Notes: generated by a model not told the origin, from the sequence alone. Positions 34,641 through 44,431 are shown, numbered from the stretch's first letter. The stretch is DNA of 64,000 nt from Methylobacterium currus (GCF_003058325.1 NZ_CP028844.1:598001-662000); one strand, 5' to 3'. A program made the numbers and translations.

Positions 34641-35987
34641 ATGCCGGACGATGTCACCGCCCTCTCGCGCCGGAGCCTGATGATGGCCGGCGGCGCCACC
34701 CTGGTCGGTATCGGTAGCGCGGCGGCACAAGGGACGTCCGGAGGAGGCGTGCCCGGGCCCGAGCGGCCGGTCGATACCGGCAAGGTCGAGAACGGCAAGG
34801 TGACGTTTCCGAACTGGCGCGGCCCCTCCGACCGGCCCTCCGCACCGCCGCCGGCGCCGCTGCCGCCGGGCGAGCGGGTCGGCTTCGCGATCGTGGGGCT
34901 CGGCCGGCTGTCGCTGGAGGAGATCCTTCCGGCCTTCGGCGAGTGCCGGAAGGCGAAGCCCGTCGCCCTGATGTCGGGCTCGCCCGACAAGGCCAAGGCG
35001 GTGGCCGCGCAATACGGCATCAAGCCGGAGGCGGTCTACGGCTACGATGGCTGGGACGCGCTCGCCCGCAACCCGGAGGTGAAGGCGGTCTATATCGTCA
35101 CCCCGAACGCCCTGCACCGCGACCAGGTGATCGCCGCGGCGGGCGCCGGCAAGCACGTGCTGTGCGAGAAGCCGATGGCGACCTCGGCGGCGGAGGCGCG
35201 GGCGATGATCGACGCCTGCGCCAAGGCCAGCGTCAAGCTGATGATCGCCTATCGCTGCCAGTACGAGCCCCATAACCGCGAGGTCGTGCGGCTGGTCCGC
35301 AGCGCCAAGTACGGCAAGGTCAAGCTGATCGAGGCGACCAACACCCAGACCATGAGCCTGCCCGAGCAGTGGCGGATGCGCAAGGCGCTGGCCGGCGGCG
35401 GCGCGCTGCCGGATATCGGGCTCTACTGCCTCAACGGGGTGCGGGCGCTCCTGGGCGAGGAGCCGGTCTCGGTCCAGGCGCAGATCCACTCGCCGGATGA
35501 TCCGCTCTACCGTGAGGTCGAGGAGACGGTGGCCTTCACCCTGCGCTTCCCCTCCGGGGCGCTGGCCCTCTGCTCGACCAGCTACGGCGCGCACGAGACC
35601 CGCTCATTGACCGTCCAGGCCGAGGGCGGCGCGGTCCAGCTCCAGAACGCCTTCGCCTACGAGGGCCAGCGCCTGTTCCTGAGCCATCGCGAGGGCAAGG
35701 CCGAGGCCAAGGAGGAGCGGGTGCTGGGGACTAAGAACCAGTTCGCCCTCGAGATCGACCATTTCGCGACCTGCCTCCTGGAGAACCGCACGCCCCGCAC
35801 CCCGGGCGAGGAGGGTTTGCAGGACCAGATCCTGATGGAGGCGATCTACGAGGCCGCCCGCACCGGCAACGCGGTGGCGCTCAAGGGGCCGGAGCGCATC
35901 GTGGGCAAGGGCGAGGGACAGGCCAGGGATCATTCCGGCAAGGGCCTCGACCTGACCCGCGGCCCGGAGCCGGAGGAGGCCGGCTAG
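34641..35987 (+). CDS. Gfo/Idh/MocA oxidoreductase, glucose-fructose oxidoreductase-like, Tat-exported
   Basis: 448 residues. A twin-arginine signal (RRSLMMAGGATLVGIGSAAA, RR at residues 10-11) leads to a Rossmann domain (FAIVGLGRLSLEEI, residues ~78-90) and the Gfo/Idh/MocA catalytic motif CEKPMATS, followed by an alpha/beta dehydrogenase domain. The proline-rich linker between signal and enzyme and the overall form resemble periplasmic glucose-fructose oxidoreductase, which keeps NADP tightly bound. Substrate is unknown, most likely a sugar. No sugar genes are next to it. Confidence 0.85.
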   Translation: MPDDVTALSRRSLMMAGGATLVGIGSAAAQGTSGGGVPGPERPVDTGKVENGKVTFPNWRGPSDRPSAPPPAPLPPGERVGFAIVGLGRLSLEEILPAFGECRKAKPVALMSGSPDKAKAVAAQYGIKPEAVYGYDGWDALARNPEVKAVYIVTPNALHRDQVIAAAGAGKHVLCEKPMATSAAEARAMIDACAKASVKLMIAYRCQYEPHNREVVRLVRSAKYGKVKLIEATNTQTMSLPEQWRMRKALAGGGALPDIGLYCLNGVRALLGEEPVSVQAQIHSPDDPLYREVEETVAFTLRFPSGALALCSTSYGAHETRSLTVQAEGGAVQLQNAFAYEGQRLFLSHREGKAEAKEERVLGTKNQFALEIDHFATCLLENRTPRTPGEEGLQDQILMEAIYEAARTGNAVALKGPERIVGKGEGQARDHSGKGLDLTRGPEPEEAG

Positions 35988-36080
35988 GATGGGACTCCGC
36001 CTTCGCGGACCCGCCGGTTCTCTCTGCCGTGGTGACCCTGTGAGGTGGGATCGGGGTGCTTGGGCCAGGAAGCCGGCCGT

Positions 36081-36473
36081 TTACCCGCGCCGCACCGCGA
36101 TCGCCTCGACTTCCACCAGGTAGCCGTGGTGCAGCTCCGGCACCGGCACCACCGTGCGGGCCGGCTTCGCCTCCCCGAGCATCTCGGCATAGACCCGGTT
36201 GAATTCCGGCCAGTTCCCGACCCCGACGAGGTAGGCGGTCACCCGCAGGAGGTGCTCCGGCCCGCTTCCCGCCTCAGCCAGGATGGAAAGCAGGTTCGCG
36301 AGGGCCTGCCGCGCCTGCGCCTCGAACGGCTTGTCCGCAAGGTGGCTGCCGTCGGGCCGGGCCGGGAGCTGCCCCGAGACGAAGACGAGGTCGCGCCAGG
36401 CGGTCCCTTGCGAATAATGCCCGGCCGGCTTCGGCGCGGCGGCGGTGGCGATGCGGGCGATCGGATCGGTCAT
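36081..36473 (-). CDS. RidA/YjgF family protein
   Basis: 130 residues of the RidA fold: HYSQGTAWRDLVFVSGQLP and the conserved arginine in LLRVTAYLV are present. RidA proteins hydrolyse reactive enamine/imine intermediates released by PLP enzymes. Its gene is 11 bp downstream of a PLP-dependent DSD1-type enzyme on the same strand, so the pair fits one pathway: dehydration or cleavage of a D-amino acid followed by clearing of the imine. Confidence 0.87.
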   Translation of the reverse strand: MTDPIARIATAAAPKPAGHYSQGTAWRDLVFVSGQLPARPDGSHLADKPFEAQARQALANLLSILAEAGSGPEHLLRVTAYLVGVGNWPEFNRVYAEMLGEAKPARTVVPVPELHHGYLVEVEAIAVRRG

Positions 36474-36484
36474 GGCGGCCACTC

Positions 36485-37636
36485 CTACCAGCCGTTGATG
36501 CGGGGCCAGATGGCCGCGACGCGGCCGTCCTCGTCGAGAACGTGGTACCGGTCGTGCTGCGCCCCCGTCGCGCAGGCGTGGTTCGGGAGGATGCGGACCT
36601 GCGCGCCGATCGGAAGGTCCGGTAGGGAGGCATCCGAGCCCGGCCGCAGGGCCAGGATGCCGTGCTCCTGGTTGGCGTCGCGGACGACGAGGCCGGGATA
36701 GGGCCGGCCCGCCGCGTCGCAGACGACGCCGTAGCCCTGGTCGACGGCCTGGCGCGCCGTGCCCCGGTCGCGCGAGAGCGCCATCCAGCCGGCATCGACG
36801 ACGATCCAGCCCTTCGCCCGCTGGTGGCCGATCACCGTGGCGAGCACCGACAGGGCGATGTCCTCGACCGCCACCGCACCGACGCCGGCCTGGAACAGGT
36901 CGCCGAGCATGAACACGCCGGCCCGGACCTCGGTGACGCCGGTGAGGTCGCGGGCGAAGCGCGCGGTCGGGGTCGAGCCGACGCTGACGACCGGACAAGG
37001 CAGGCCCGCCGCCCGCAAGGTCTCGGCCGCACTCACCGCCGCGACCCGCTCGGCCTCCGCCGCCGCCGCGAGCGCGGCGGGATCGCTCAGGCCGTAGCTG
37101 TCGCCGGCATGGAGCAGGACGCCGCGCAGGGCTGCGCCGCCGGCGGTGAGCCGCCGGCCGATCGCCACCAGGGTGTCACGGTCGTCGGGCGCGACGCCGG
37201 AGCGGTGCCCGTCGGCATCGACCTCGATCAGCACCGGCACGGCATCGCCGCTGGCGTGAGCGTGCTCGGCCACCGCCTCGGCCTGCTCGGTGCTGTCGAG
37301 GATGACCGCGAGGTCGGCGCCGCCGGCCCGGATGGCGGCGATCCGGGGCAGCTTGGCCGGGGCGATGCCGACGGCGTAGATCATGTCCCGCACCCCGCCC
37401 GCCGCCAAGGACTCCGCCTCGCGCAAGGTCGAGACCGTCGCGGGACCTTCCGCCGACGCCATCGCGATGCGCGCGACGTCGAGGGACTTGGCGGTCTTGA
37501 GGTGCGGCCGGAGCATCACGCCGAGCGCATCGAGATGCGCGCGCATCCGCGCGACATTGGCGCGCAAACGGGCCTCCTCGAGGAGAAGGCAGGGGGTCTC
37601 CAGGCGATCCAGGAAGGTCGGGCTCGGCTCGGCCAT
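36485..37636 (-). CDS. DSD1-type PLP-dependent D-amino acid dehydratase/aldolase
   Basis: 383 residues of the alanine-racemase-like fold. The PLP lysine lies in RPHLKTAKS (residues ~43-51). Near the C-terminus NHACAT provides the His-x-Cys metal ligands shared by D-threonine aldolase and D-serine dehydratase. It therefore acts on a D-hydroxy amino acid. It is divergent from a LysR gene, which probably regulates it, and followed by ridA. The ATG at 37636 is the conserved start. Confidence 0.85.
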   Translation of the reverse strand: MAEPSPTFLDRLETPCLLLEEARLRANVARMRAHLDALGVMLRPHLKTAKSLDVARIAMASAEGPATVSTLREAESLAAGGVRDMIYAVGIAPAKLPRIAAIRAGGADLAVILDSTEQAEAVAEHAHASGDAVPVLIEVDADGHRSGVAPDDRDTLVAIGRRLTAGGAALRGVLLHAGDSYGLSDPAALAAAAEAERVAAVSAAETLRAAGLPCPVVSVGSTPTARFARDLTGVTEVRAGVFMLGDLFQAGVGAVAVEDIALSVLATVIGHQRAKGWIVVDAGWMALSRDRGTARQAVDQGYGVVCDAAGRPYPGLVVRDANQEHGILALRPGSDASLPDLPIGAQVRILPNHACATGAQHDRYHVLDEDGRVAAIWPRINGW

Positions 37637-37724
37637 GGTCGTGCGCTCGTCGTGGTCGCGTCGTCTCGCCCGACGAAGACCACGGGAGGATCGGGAACGC
37701 CATTAACGCAGCCTGCCTTCTGCC

Positions 37725-37740
37725 TTAAGCTCTGGCTTAA
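37725..37740 (+). promoter_or_regulatory. Inverted repeat overlapping the LysR start
   Basis: TTAAGC-TCTG-GCTTAA is a perfect 6-bp inverted repeat whose last base is the first base of the lysR start codon. It may be the LysR operator governing both divergent genes and blocking its own gene. A wider CATTAA...TTAATG symmetry surrounds it. Confidence 0.5.
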
Positions 37741-38651
37741 TGCTCGGAACCGACGATCTCCGCTTCTTCCTCGCCGTCGCCGAGGCGCCCTCCCTGGCCG
37801 CCGCGTCGCGCGCCCTCGACGTCTCGCCGTCGGCGGTCACGCAGCGCCTGCGCGCCCTCGAGGAACGGCTCGGCGTGCACCTCGTCGACCGGGCCGGGCG
37901 CCACCTCGCGCTGACCGACGAGGGCGAGCTGATCGCCGAGCGCGGCCGGCGGATCGTCGATTCGCTGGCCGAGCTCGACGAGGCGCTGGCGGCACGGCGC
38001 GGGCAGGTGGTGGGGCATCTGCGGATCGTGGCGCCGCTCGGCTTCGGCCGCCGCCACGTCGCCCCTGTCGCGGCAGCGTTTCAGGCGGACCATCCGCAGG
38101 TCGCGATCGACCTCCTGCTCTCCGACCGCCTCGGCGGCGTGCCGTCCGGGAGCTTCGACCTCGCGGTTCATGTCGGCGAGATCGCGCAGGCGGCGCCCGG
38201 CCTGATCGCCCGGCGCCTCGCGCCCAACGACCGGGTAGCCTGCGCCGCGCCGGCCTATCTCGCCGCCCACGGCACGCCCGCCGCCCCGGCCGACCTGCGC
38301 TCGCACGCCTGCATCGCTTTGCGCGAGAACGACGAGGACGTGACCCTGTGGCGCTTCCGGCGCGACGGGCAGGAGCAGCGGGTCCGGATCGAGCCGCGCC
38401 TCGCCAGCAATGACGGCGAGGTGGTGCGCGGCTGGGCGCTCGCCGGACGGGGCATCATCCTGCGCTCGGAATGGCACGTCGCTGCCGACCTGCGGGCGGG
38501 GCGCCTCGTCCGGTTGCTGCCGGGCCATACCCTGCCCGATGCCCCCGTGATGGCGCTCCTCGGCGCCCCCCGCCGCGCCCGCGCCGCCCGCACCCGGCGC
38601 TTCCTCGACGCGCTCGCCGCCGCACTCGATCCCGCTCCCTGGCGCGCGTGA
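37740..38651 (+). CDS. LysR family transcriptional regulator
   Basis: 303 residues. The helix-turn-helix (LRFFLAVAEAPSLAAASRALDVSPSAVTQRLRALE in two parts) occupies the first 60 residues and a periplasmic-binding-like effector domain the rest. The family start (MLGTDDLRFFLAVAE) is normal, so the absence of an evident ribosome site and the overlap with an inverted repeat are real. Its divergent position suggests control of the DSD1-ridA pair. It does not read like regulators of neighbouring ABC genes. Confidence 0.87.
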   Translation: MLGTDDLRFFLAVAEAPSLAAASRALDVSPSAVTQRLRALEERLGVHLVDRAGRHLALTDEGELIAERGRRIVDSLAELDEALAARRGQVVGHLRIVAPLGFGRRHVAPVAAAFQADHPQVAIDLLLSDRLGGVPSGSFDLAVHVGEIAQAAPGLIARRLAPNDRVACAAPAYLAAHGTPAAPADLRSHACIALRENDEDVTLWRFRRDGQEQRVRIEPRLASNDGEVVRGWALAGRGIILRSEWHVAADLRAGRLVRLLPGHTLPDAPVMALLGAPRRARAARTRRFLDALAAALDPAPWRA

Positions 38652-38720
38652 CCGCCGCCTCACGCGAACGCGATCCGCTCGGCCTCGCCAGCGCCACGGA
38701 GTCCGGGTAACCCGGATGCC

Positions 38721-40892
38721 ATGCCCCGCCTCGCGCCCCTCCTCGCCCTTCTCGCCTCCTGCCTCACCGCGGGAGCCGCCACCGCGCAGGGCCTGCGGCC
38801 CGCGAAATATGCCGACCTCGTCCGGGCCGAGCTGATCACGCAGGAGGGCGCCGTCGCGCCGGGCGCGACTCTCACGGCCGGCGTGCGGCTGACGATGAAG
38901 CCGGGCTGGCACGTCTACTGGCGCAATCCCGGCGATTCGGGCCTGCCGCCGGAGATCGCCTGGTCGCTGCCGACGGGATTTTCCGCCGGCAGCGTCGCGT
39001 GGCCGGCGCCGGAGCGGATCCCGGTCGGCGACCTGATGAATTTCGGCTACGAGGGCGAGGTGCTGCTCACGGTGCCGGTAACGGCGCCCGGGACGCTCGG
39101 TCCGGGGCCGGTCCCGCTCAAGGCCAAGGTCTCCTACCTCGTCTGCGAGCGCGAATGCGTGCCGGGCGAGGCCGCGCTCTCGACGAGCCTGCCGGTGGCG
39201 CCGGCCGGGACCAGCCCGCGGCCCGATCCCCGGACCGCCGCCCTGTTCGCGCAAGCCCGCGAGCGGCTGCCGGCGCCCGCTCCCTGGCCGGTCCGGATGG
39301 TGCAGGACGGCGCGACGCCGGTCCTGACCGTCGAGGCGCCGGACCTCGGGGCCCGCGACGTCGCGTTCTTCCCCTATTCCGAGACCGCCCTGGAGCATGC
39401 CGCCGCGCAGGTCGCGACGAGCGACGCCACGGGTCTGCACCTGCGCCTCCAGCGCAGCAGCCAGGCTGGCGCCGACGCGCCGGCACCCCGGGCCGACGGC
39501 GTGCTGACCTTCACGGAGGAGACCGGGTCCGGCCCGGTCCGCCGCGCCTATGCGCTGGGCGAGGAGGCGCCCGCGCCGGCGAGTGCCGCTTCTGCCGCAC
39601 CGGACACCGCGACCGCCCCGGTCGCCGCGACCGCCCCGGTCGAGGCCGAGGGGTTGTGGCAGGCGGCGTTCCTCGCCTTCCTGGGCGGGCTCCTGCTCAA
39701 CCTGATGCCCTGCGTCTTCCCGGTCCTGTCGATCAAGGTCTTGAGCCTTGTGCGCCACTCAGGGGAAAGTTCGGGCCGGGTGCGGCTGCACGGCCTCGCC
39801 TACGCAGTGGGCGTCCTCGCCACGTTCCTGAGCCTCGCCGGTCTGCTGATCGCGCTCAGGGCCGGCGGCGCGCAGATCGGCTGGGGCTTCCAGCTGCAAT
39901 CGCCCCTGGTCGTGGCCGGCCTCGCCTACGGGCTGTTCGCCATGGGGTTGAGCCTGTCGGGGGTCTGGCATCTCGGCGGCCGGGCGGCGTCGCTCGGCGA
40001 CGGCTTGACCCGGCGCGCCGGGCTCGAGGGCTCGTTCTTCACCGGGGTGCTGGCGACCGTGGTCGCCACGCCCTGCACCGCGCCGTTCATGGGCGCGGCG
40101 GTCGGCTACGGCCTGACGCAAGGGGCGGCGGTGGCCCTCACGGTGTTCGCGGCGCTCGGCCTCGGCCTCGCCCTGCCCTTCGCCCTGCTGGCAGCCTGGC
40201 CGGCCGGCTTGCGACGCCTGCCGCGGCCGGGCGCCTGGATGGAGACCCTGAAGGGCCTCCTCGCCTTCCCGCTCTACCTCACGGTGGCGTGGCTGGTCTG
40301 GGTGCTGAGCCAGCAGGTCGGGCCGACCGGGCTGATGGCAGCCCTCACCGGCCTCGTGCTGGTGGCGTTCTGCGCCTGGACGATCGAGCGCGGGCGGATG
40401 GCCGGCCCCCTCGCCCGGCGCGGCGCGCACGTCGCAGTGCTCCTCGGACTCCTCGGTCTCGCCGGCCTGCTGGCGGCCCTCGATCAGGACCGCGCCGGCC
40501 CGGTGGCGGTCGCGAGCGTCGACGGGATCGAGCCGTTCAGCCAGACCCGGCTCGACGCGCTGCTCGCCGAGCGCCGGCCGGTCTTCGTCAACATGACGGC
40601 GGCGTGGTGCATCACCTGCCAGGTCAACGACCGCGCCACCTTGCGGGCCGCGCCGGTGCGCGCCGCCTTCAAGGCGCACGACGTGGCGCAGCTCAAGGGC
40701 GACTGGACCAACCAGAACCCGGAGATCACCCGGGTGCTGGAGGCCAACGGCCGCTCGGGCGTGCCGCTCTACCTGCTCTATGACGGGCGCGGCGGCGTCG
40801 CGGTGCTGCCGCAGATCCTGACCGAGGCGACGATCCGCGACGCGCTGGCGGCCTTGCCGGCCGGGACGGGACCGCGGGCCGCCCTACCCTGA
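38721..40892 (+). CDS. DsbD/ScsB-family thiol:disulfide interchange protein
   Basis: 723 residues: signal peptide (to about residue 22), an N-terminal periplasmic domain with Cys142 and Cys146 (CERECVPG), eight hydrophobic helices from residue ~312 with the electron-relay cysteines Cys331 (MPCVFP) and Cys452 (TPCTAPFMG), and a C-terminal thioredoxin domain with Cys630-x2-Cys633 (AAWCITC). Electrons flow from cytoplasmic thioredoxin to periplasmic thiol partners. The extended N-terminal domain indicates the ScsB branch rather than plain DsbD. It stands as a single gene. Confidence 0.87.
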   Translation: MPRLAPLLALLASCLTAGAATAQGLRPAKYADLVRAELITQEGAVAPGATLTAGVRLTMKPGWHVYWRNPGDSGLPPEIAWSLPTGFSAGSVAWPAPERIPVGDLMNFGYEGEVLLTVPVTAPGTLGPGPVPLKAKVSYLVCERECVPGEAALSTSLPVAPAGTSPRPDPRTAALFAQARERLPAPAPWPVRMVQDGATPVLTVEAPDLGARDVAFFPYSETALEHAAAQVATSDATGLHLRLQRSSQAGADAPAPRADGVLTFTEETGSGPVRRAYALGEEAPAPASAASAAPDTATAPVAATAPVEAEGLWQAAFLAFLGGLLLNLMPCVFPVLSIKVLSLVRHSGESSGRVRLHGLAYAVGVLATFLSLAGLLIALRAGGAQIGWGFQLQSPLVVAGLAYGLFAMGLSLSGVWHLGGRAASLGDGLTRRAGLEGSFFTGVLATVVATPCTAPFMGAAVGYGLTQGAAVALTVFAALGLGLALPFALLAAWPAGLRRLPRPGAWMETLKGLLAFPLYLTVAWLVWVLSQQVGPTGLMAALTGLVLVAFCAWTIERGRMAGPLARRGAHVAVLLGLLGLAGLLAALDQDRAGPVAVASVDGIEPFSQTRLDALLAERRPVFVNMTAAWCITCQVNDRATLRAAPVRAAFKAHDVAQLKGDWTNQNPEITRVLEANGRSGVPLYLLYDGRGGVAVLPQILTEATIRDALAALPAGTGPRAALP

Positions 40893-41022
40893 TCGCCGGC
40901 GAGCCAGCGCGCCGCGCCGCGCCGCAGGCCTGCCAATCGCGCTGCAGGCCTGCCATGCGGCCGGCGGCCTGAACCGGGGACGCCCTCTCGCCTTATGCTG
41001 CGGTGCAGCAGCGAGGACGGCG

Positions 41023-42213
41023 ATGCAGCACACTCTCCACGAAACAGCCGGCGCCACCGCGACCGGACGGTCCGCGGCGCTCGCCCTCCTGGCGCTCGCC
41101 GCGGCCTCCTTCGGCATCGGCACCACCGAATTCGTCATCATGGGGCTGCTGCCGGAGATGGCGGCCGATCTCGGCGTCGGCATCCCGAAGGCAGGCCTGC
41201 TGGTCTCCGGCTACGCGCTGAGCGTCACCTTCGGCTCGCCCCTGGTGGCGGTGGCCCTGTCGCGCCTCGACCGGCGCCGGGCGCTCCTGGTGCTGGTCGG
41301 CCTGTTCATCCTCGGCAACGCGCTCTGCGCGCTCGCGCCCGATTACCGCCTCCTGATGCTCGCCCGGATCGTCACGGCGCTCTGCCACGGCGCCTTCTTC
41401 GGCCTGGGCTCGGTGGTCGCCGCCGATCTCGTGCCGCCGCACCGCAAGGCCAGCGCCATCGCGATCATGTTCACCGGGCTCACGCTGGCCAACGTGCTGG
41501 GCGTTCCGTTCGGCACCGCGCTCGGCCACGCGCTCGGCTGGCGGGCGACGTTCTGGGCTGTGGTCGGCATCGGCTTCGTGGCCGCCGCCGCCCTCCTCGC
41601 CTGGCTGCCGCGGCATCTCGCCAACGACTCCGGCAGCCTGCTCTCGGAGATGAGGGTCCTGCGCCGGACGCAGGTGGTGCTCGCGATGCTGCTCAGCGTA
41701 CTGGCCTCGGCGAGCCTGTTCAGCGTCTTCACCTACGTGGCGCCGCTGCTCGCCGCCACCGCCGGCGCGACCCCGTCGGCGATCACCGGCGTGCTGCTGC
41801 TGTTCGGCGTCGGCCTCACCGTCGGCAACGTCCTGGGCGGGCGCCTCGGCGACTGGCGGCAAATGCCCTCGGTGATTGGCCTGAGCCTCGCCCTCGTCGC
41901 GGTGCTGTTGGCCCTGGTGCCGGCGAGTGCCGCCTTGATGCCCGCGACGGCGCTCATCGGCCTGTGGGGAATCCTCGCCTTCGCCCTCGTGGCGCCGTTG
42001 CAGCTGCGGGTGCTCACCGCGGCGGACGGCGCCCGCAACCTCGCCTCCACGGTGAACCAGGGTGCGTTCAACCTCGGCAACGCGCTCGGCGCCTGGCTCG
42101 GGGGCGTCGCGATCACGGTCGGCGTTCCCTACGGCCACCTGCCGGCGATCGGGGCGGTGCTGGCGCTGGCGGTGGCCGGGGTGGGGATGGTGGCGCACCG
42201 CCTCGATCGCTGA
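41023..42213 (+). CDS. MFS transporter, DHA1-type (AraJ/sugar-drug efflux)
   Basis: 396 residues with twelve predicted membrane helices. The N-terminal FGIGTTEFVIMGLLPEMA and the RRAL/RIVTALCHGAFFGLG stretches are typical of the AraJ/YdhP exporters, which pump out sugars, aromatic compounds or drugs. There is no operon partner; an imperfect repeat (GCAGGCCTGCC, two copies) precedes the gene. Ligand unknown. Confidence 0.85.
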   Translation: MQHTLHETAGATATGRSAALALLALAAASFGIGTTEFVIMGLLPEMAADLGVGIPKAGLLVSGYALSVTFGSPLVAVALSRLDRRRALLVLVGLFILGNALCALAPDYRLLMLARIVTALCHGAFFGLGSVVAADLVPPHRKASAIAIMFTGLTLANVLGVPFGTALGHALGWRATFWAVVGIGFVAAAALLAWLPRHLANDSGSLLSEMRVLRRTQVVLAMLLSVLASASLFSVFTYVAPLLAATAGATPSAITGVLLLFGVGLTVGNVLGGRLGDWRQMPSVIGLSLALVAVLLALVPASAALMPATALIGLWGILAFALVAPLQLRVLTAADGARNLASTVNQGAFNLGNALGAWLGGVAITVGVPYGHLPAIGAVLALAVAGVGMVAHRLDR

Positions 42214-42276
42214 ACCGGACAGGCTCGCGCACACCAAGCCTTCCCCCCTCTGCGGGGGAGGGTTCAGGCGCGGGGC

Positions 42277-43305
42277 TCATCTGGCGATGCGAGACTGTTC
42301 CCGCCCGCTCCGCCGCGCCGCCGCCAGCGCCGTCCCGCCGATCAGCCCCGCCGCCGCGATCATCCCGAGATGCAGCCACATCGGGTCCGCGGCGACGACG
42401 CGGCCCTTCGCCCGCGCGTCGAACCGGCCGTGGGCGCCGTGATCGCGGCGGGCATCGACCGGCTCGAACAGGTTGTCGGGCCGGCCGCGTTCCGCCGCCT
42501 CGGAGGTCATCTCGCCGCGATAGCCGTGGCGGGCGAGGTAGTGGTCGCTGAAGGCGGGCGCGGCTTGCGCGCCGAAGATCGCGAGCCAGGACGGGGTGCC
42601 GATCCACAGCTCGCGCGGCGCGTCGTGGGCGGCGCTCAGGATCTCCTCGGCGATCGCCTCGGGCTGGAAGATCGGCGGCACCGGCTCGAGCTTGCGCGGC
42701 AGGCGCGAGCGGGCCCAGTCGAATTGCGGCGTGTTCACCGCCGGCAGCTGCACCATGGTGAGCCGGATGCGGCTGCGGTGGTGCAGCAATTCGGTGCGCA
42801 GGCTGTCGACGAAGCCGCGCACCGCCGACTTGGCGGCGCAATAGGCCGATTGCAGCGGGATCGACCGGTAGGCCAGGGCCGAGCCGACATGCACGATGGT
42901 GCCGCGGTCGGCCTCGCGCATGTGCCGCAGGGCCGCGAGCGTGCCGTGGACCTGGCCCAGATAGGTGACCTCGGTGACGCGCCGGAACTCCTCCGGGGTC
43001 GTGTGCTCGACCTCGGCATAGACCGTCACCATGGCGTTGTTGACCCAGACGTCGATGCCGCCGAATTCCTGCGCGAAGGCGTCGGCCGCGCGGTCGACCG
43101 CCGCCGGGTCGGCGACGTCGGCGCGGTAGCCCAGCGCCTGCCCGCCGACCGCCCGCACCTCCTCGACCGCCGCCTCGATCCCGGCCCGGCCGCGCGCCAC
43201 GATGCCGACGTTCCAGCCCCGCCGCCCGAACGCGACCGCGACGGCGCGCCCGACCCCGGCGCTGCCGCCGGTCACCACGACGGTGGGGCGCGTTGTTCCG
43301 CTCAT
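42277..43305 (-). CDS. Short-chain dehydrogenase/reductase with C-terminal membrane anchor
   Basis: 342 residues. The cofactor loop TGGSAGVGRAVA and the catalytic Ser...Tyr-x3-Lys (SALAYR, then YCAAK) are intact. The C-terminal ~100 residues extend beyond a normal SDR and end in a hydrophobic helix (LHLGMIAAAGLIGGTALAA) with a basic tail, so it may be tethered to the membrane. The ATG at 43305 has AGGAG upstream; longer frames lack SDR features. Substrate unknown. Confidence 0.83.
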   Translation of the reverse strand: MSGTTRPTVVVTGGSAGVGRAVAVAFGRRGWNVGIVARGRAGIEAAVEEVRAVGGQALGYRADVADPAAVDRAADAFAQEFGGIDVWVNNAMVTVYAEVEHTTPEEFRRVTEVTYLGQVHGTLAALRHMREADRGTIVHVGSALAYRSIPLQSAYCAAKSAVRGFVDSLRTELLHHRSRIRLTMVQLPAVNTPQFDWARSRLPRKLEPVPPIFQPEAIAEEILSAAHDAPRELWIGTPSWLAIFGAQAAPAFSDHYLARHGYRGEMTSEAAERGRPDNLFEPVDARRDHGAHGRFDARAKGRVVAADPMWLHLGMIAAAGLIGGTALAAARRSGREQSRIAR

Positions 43306-43489
43306 CCGAATGCTCCTCGCGACATGGGCGTCAGCCCCGACAACGCGCCCGGAGCCGTTCGGGTGCAGGACCCGGATCGATGGGGGATGTGCCGGATCGG
43401 CGGGCAGCCTGCCCGCTATTATGTCTATACACAAACGCCCGGCGCCGGTACGACAGGCTTGACCGGACGAGGCTGGAGCGGAGGGAACG

Positions 43490-44431
43490 ATGAGGGCGGT
43501 TGCCGCAGGGCTGGGAATGGCCGTCGCACTGGCGGCGTCGGCTGAGGCGCAGGAGACGAAGGTGACGGTCGGCCTGTCCGGCTGGACCGGCTTCGCCCCG
43601 CTGACGCTCGCCAAGGAAGCCGGCATCTTCAAGAAGAACGGCCTCGACGTCTCGCTCAAGAAGATCCCGCAGGCGAGCCGCCACCTCGCCATCCGCTCCG
43701 GCGATGTGCAATGCGCCGCCACCACGGTCGAGACCTGGGTGGTCTGGAACGCCAACGGCGTGCCGACGAAGCAGATCTTCCAGCTCGACAAGTCCTACGG
43801 GGCGGACGGCCTCGCGGTGCGCAACGACGTGGCGTCGATCAAGGACCTGAAGGGCAAGACGGTCGCGGCCTCGGTCCCCGGCACCGCGCCGTATTTCGGC
43901 CTCGCCTGGATCCTGAAGGCCAACGGCCTGTCCCTCAAGGACGTGAAGGTCGTCAACCTCGAGCCGGGACCTGCCGCGCAGGCCTTCATCGCCGGCCAGA
44001 ACGACGCCGCGATGACCTACGAGCCCTATCTCTCGTCGGTGCGCGCCGCGCCGCAGGCCGGCAAGATCATCGCCACCACCCTCGACTACCCGATGGTGAT
44101 GGACACCTTCGGCTGCACCCCCGACTTCCTCGACCAGAACCCGAAGGCCGCGAAGGCGCTGGCCGACAGTTACTTCGAGGCGCTCGACATGATCGCCAAG
44201 GACCCGCAAAAGTCCTACGAGATCATGGGCGCCGACGTGAAGCAGACGGGGGAGGCCTTCGGCAATTCCGCGAAGTTCCTGCGCTGGCAGGATCGCGCCG
44301 CCAACAAGGCGTTCTTCGGCGGCGAGATCCAGACCTTCTCGGAGAAGGCGGCGGACCTGCTGCTCGAGATCGGGGTAATCCGGCAGAAGCCCGACATCGG
44401 CGGGCTCGTCGACGGCCGCTTCGTGCAGTGA
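43490..44431 (+). CDS. NitT/TauT-type ABC substrate-binding protein
   Basis: 313 residues with a Sec signal peptide (cleavage near AEA-QE, residue 20) and the SsuA/ThiY-like fold: VGLSGWTGFAPLTLAKEAGIFKKNGLDV is the standard opening. It captures nitrate, sulfonates, taurine, or aromatic/heterocyclic acids for the ABC importer encoded next. GGAGGGAA is a strong ribosome site. The GTGA overlap ties it to the permease gene. Confidence 0.86.
   Translation: MRAVAAGLGMAVALAASAEAQETKVTVGLSGWTGFAPLTLAKEAGIFKKNGLDVSLKKIPQASRHLAIRSGDVQCAATTVETWVVWNANGVPTKQIFQLDKSYGADGLAVRNDVASIKDLKGKTVAASVPGTAPYFGLAWILKANGLSLKDVKVVNLEPGPAAQAFIAGQNDAAMTYEPYLSSVRAAPQAGKIIATTLDYPMVMDTFGCTPDFLDQNPKAAKALADSYFEALDMIAKDPQKSYEIMGADVKQTGEAFGNSAKFLRWQDRAANKAFFGGEIQTFSEKAADLLLEIGVIRQKPDIGGLVDGRFVQ

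Noticed and set aside
37713..37740. TTAA motifs upstream of lysR as a CtrA site
   Set aside because: The nearest pair is spaced by eight bases, not seven; the perfect TTAAGC/GCTTAA symmetry fits a LysR-type site better.
42243..42262. Short hairpin (CCCCC/GGGGG) after the MFS gene
   Set aside because: Only a 5-bp stem without a T-run; not enough for a terminator call, and the core differs from the palindrome at 5461.
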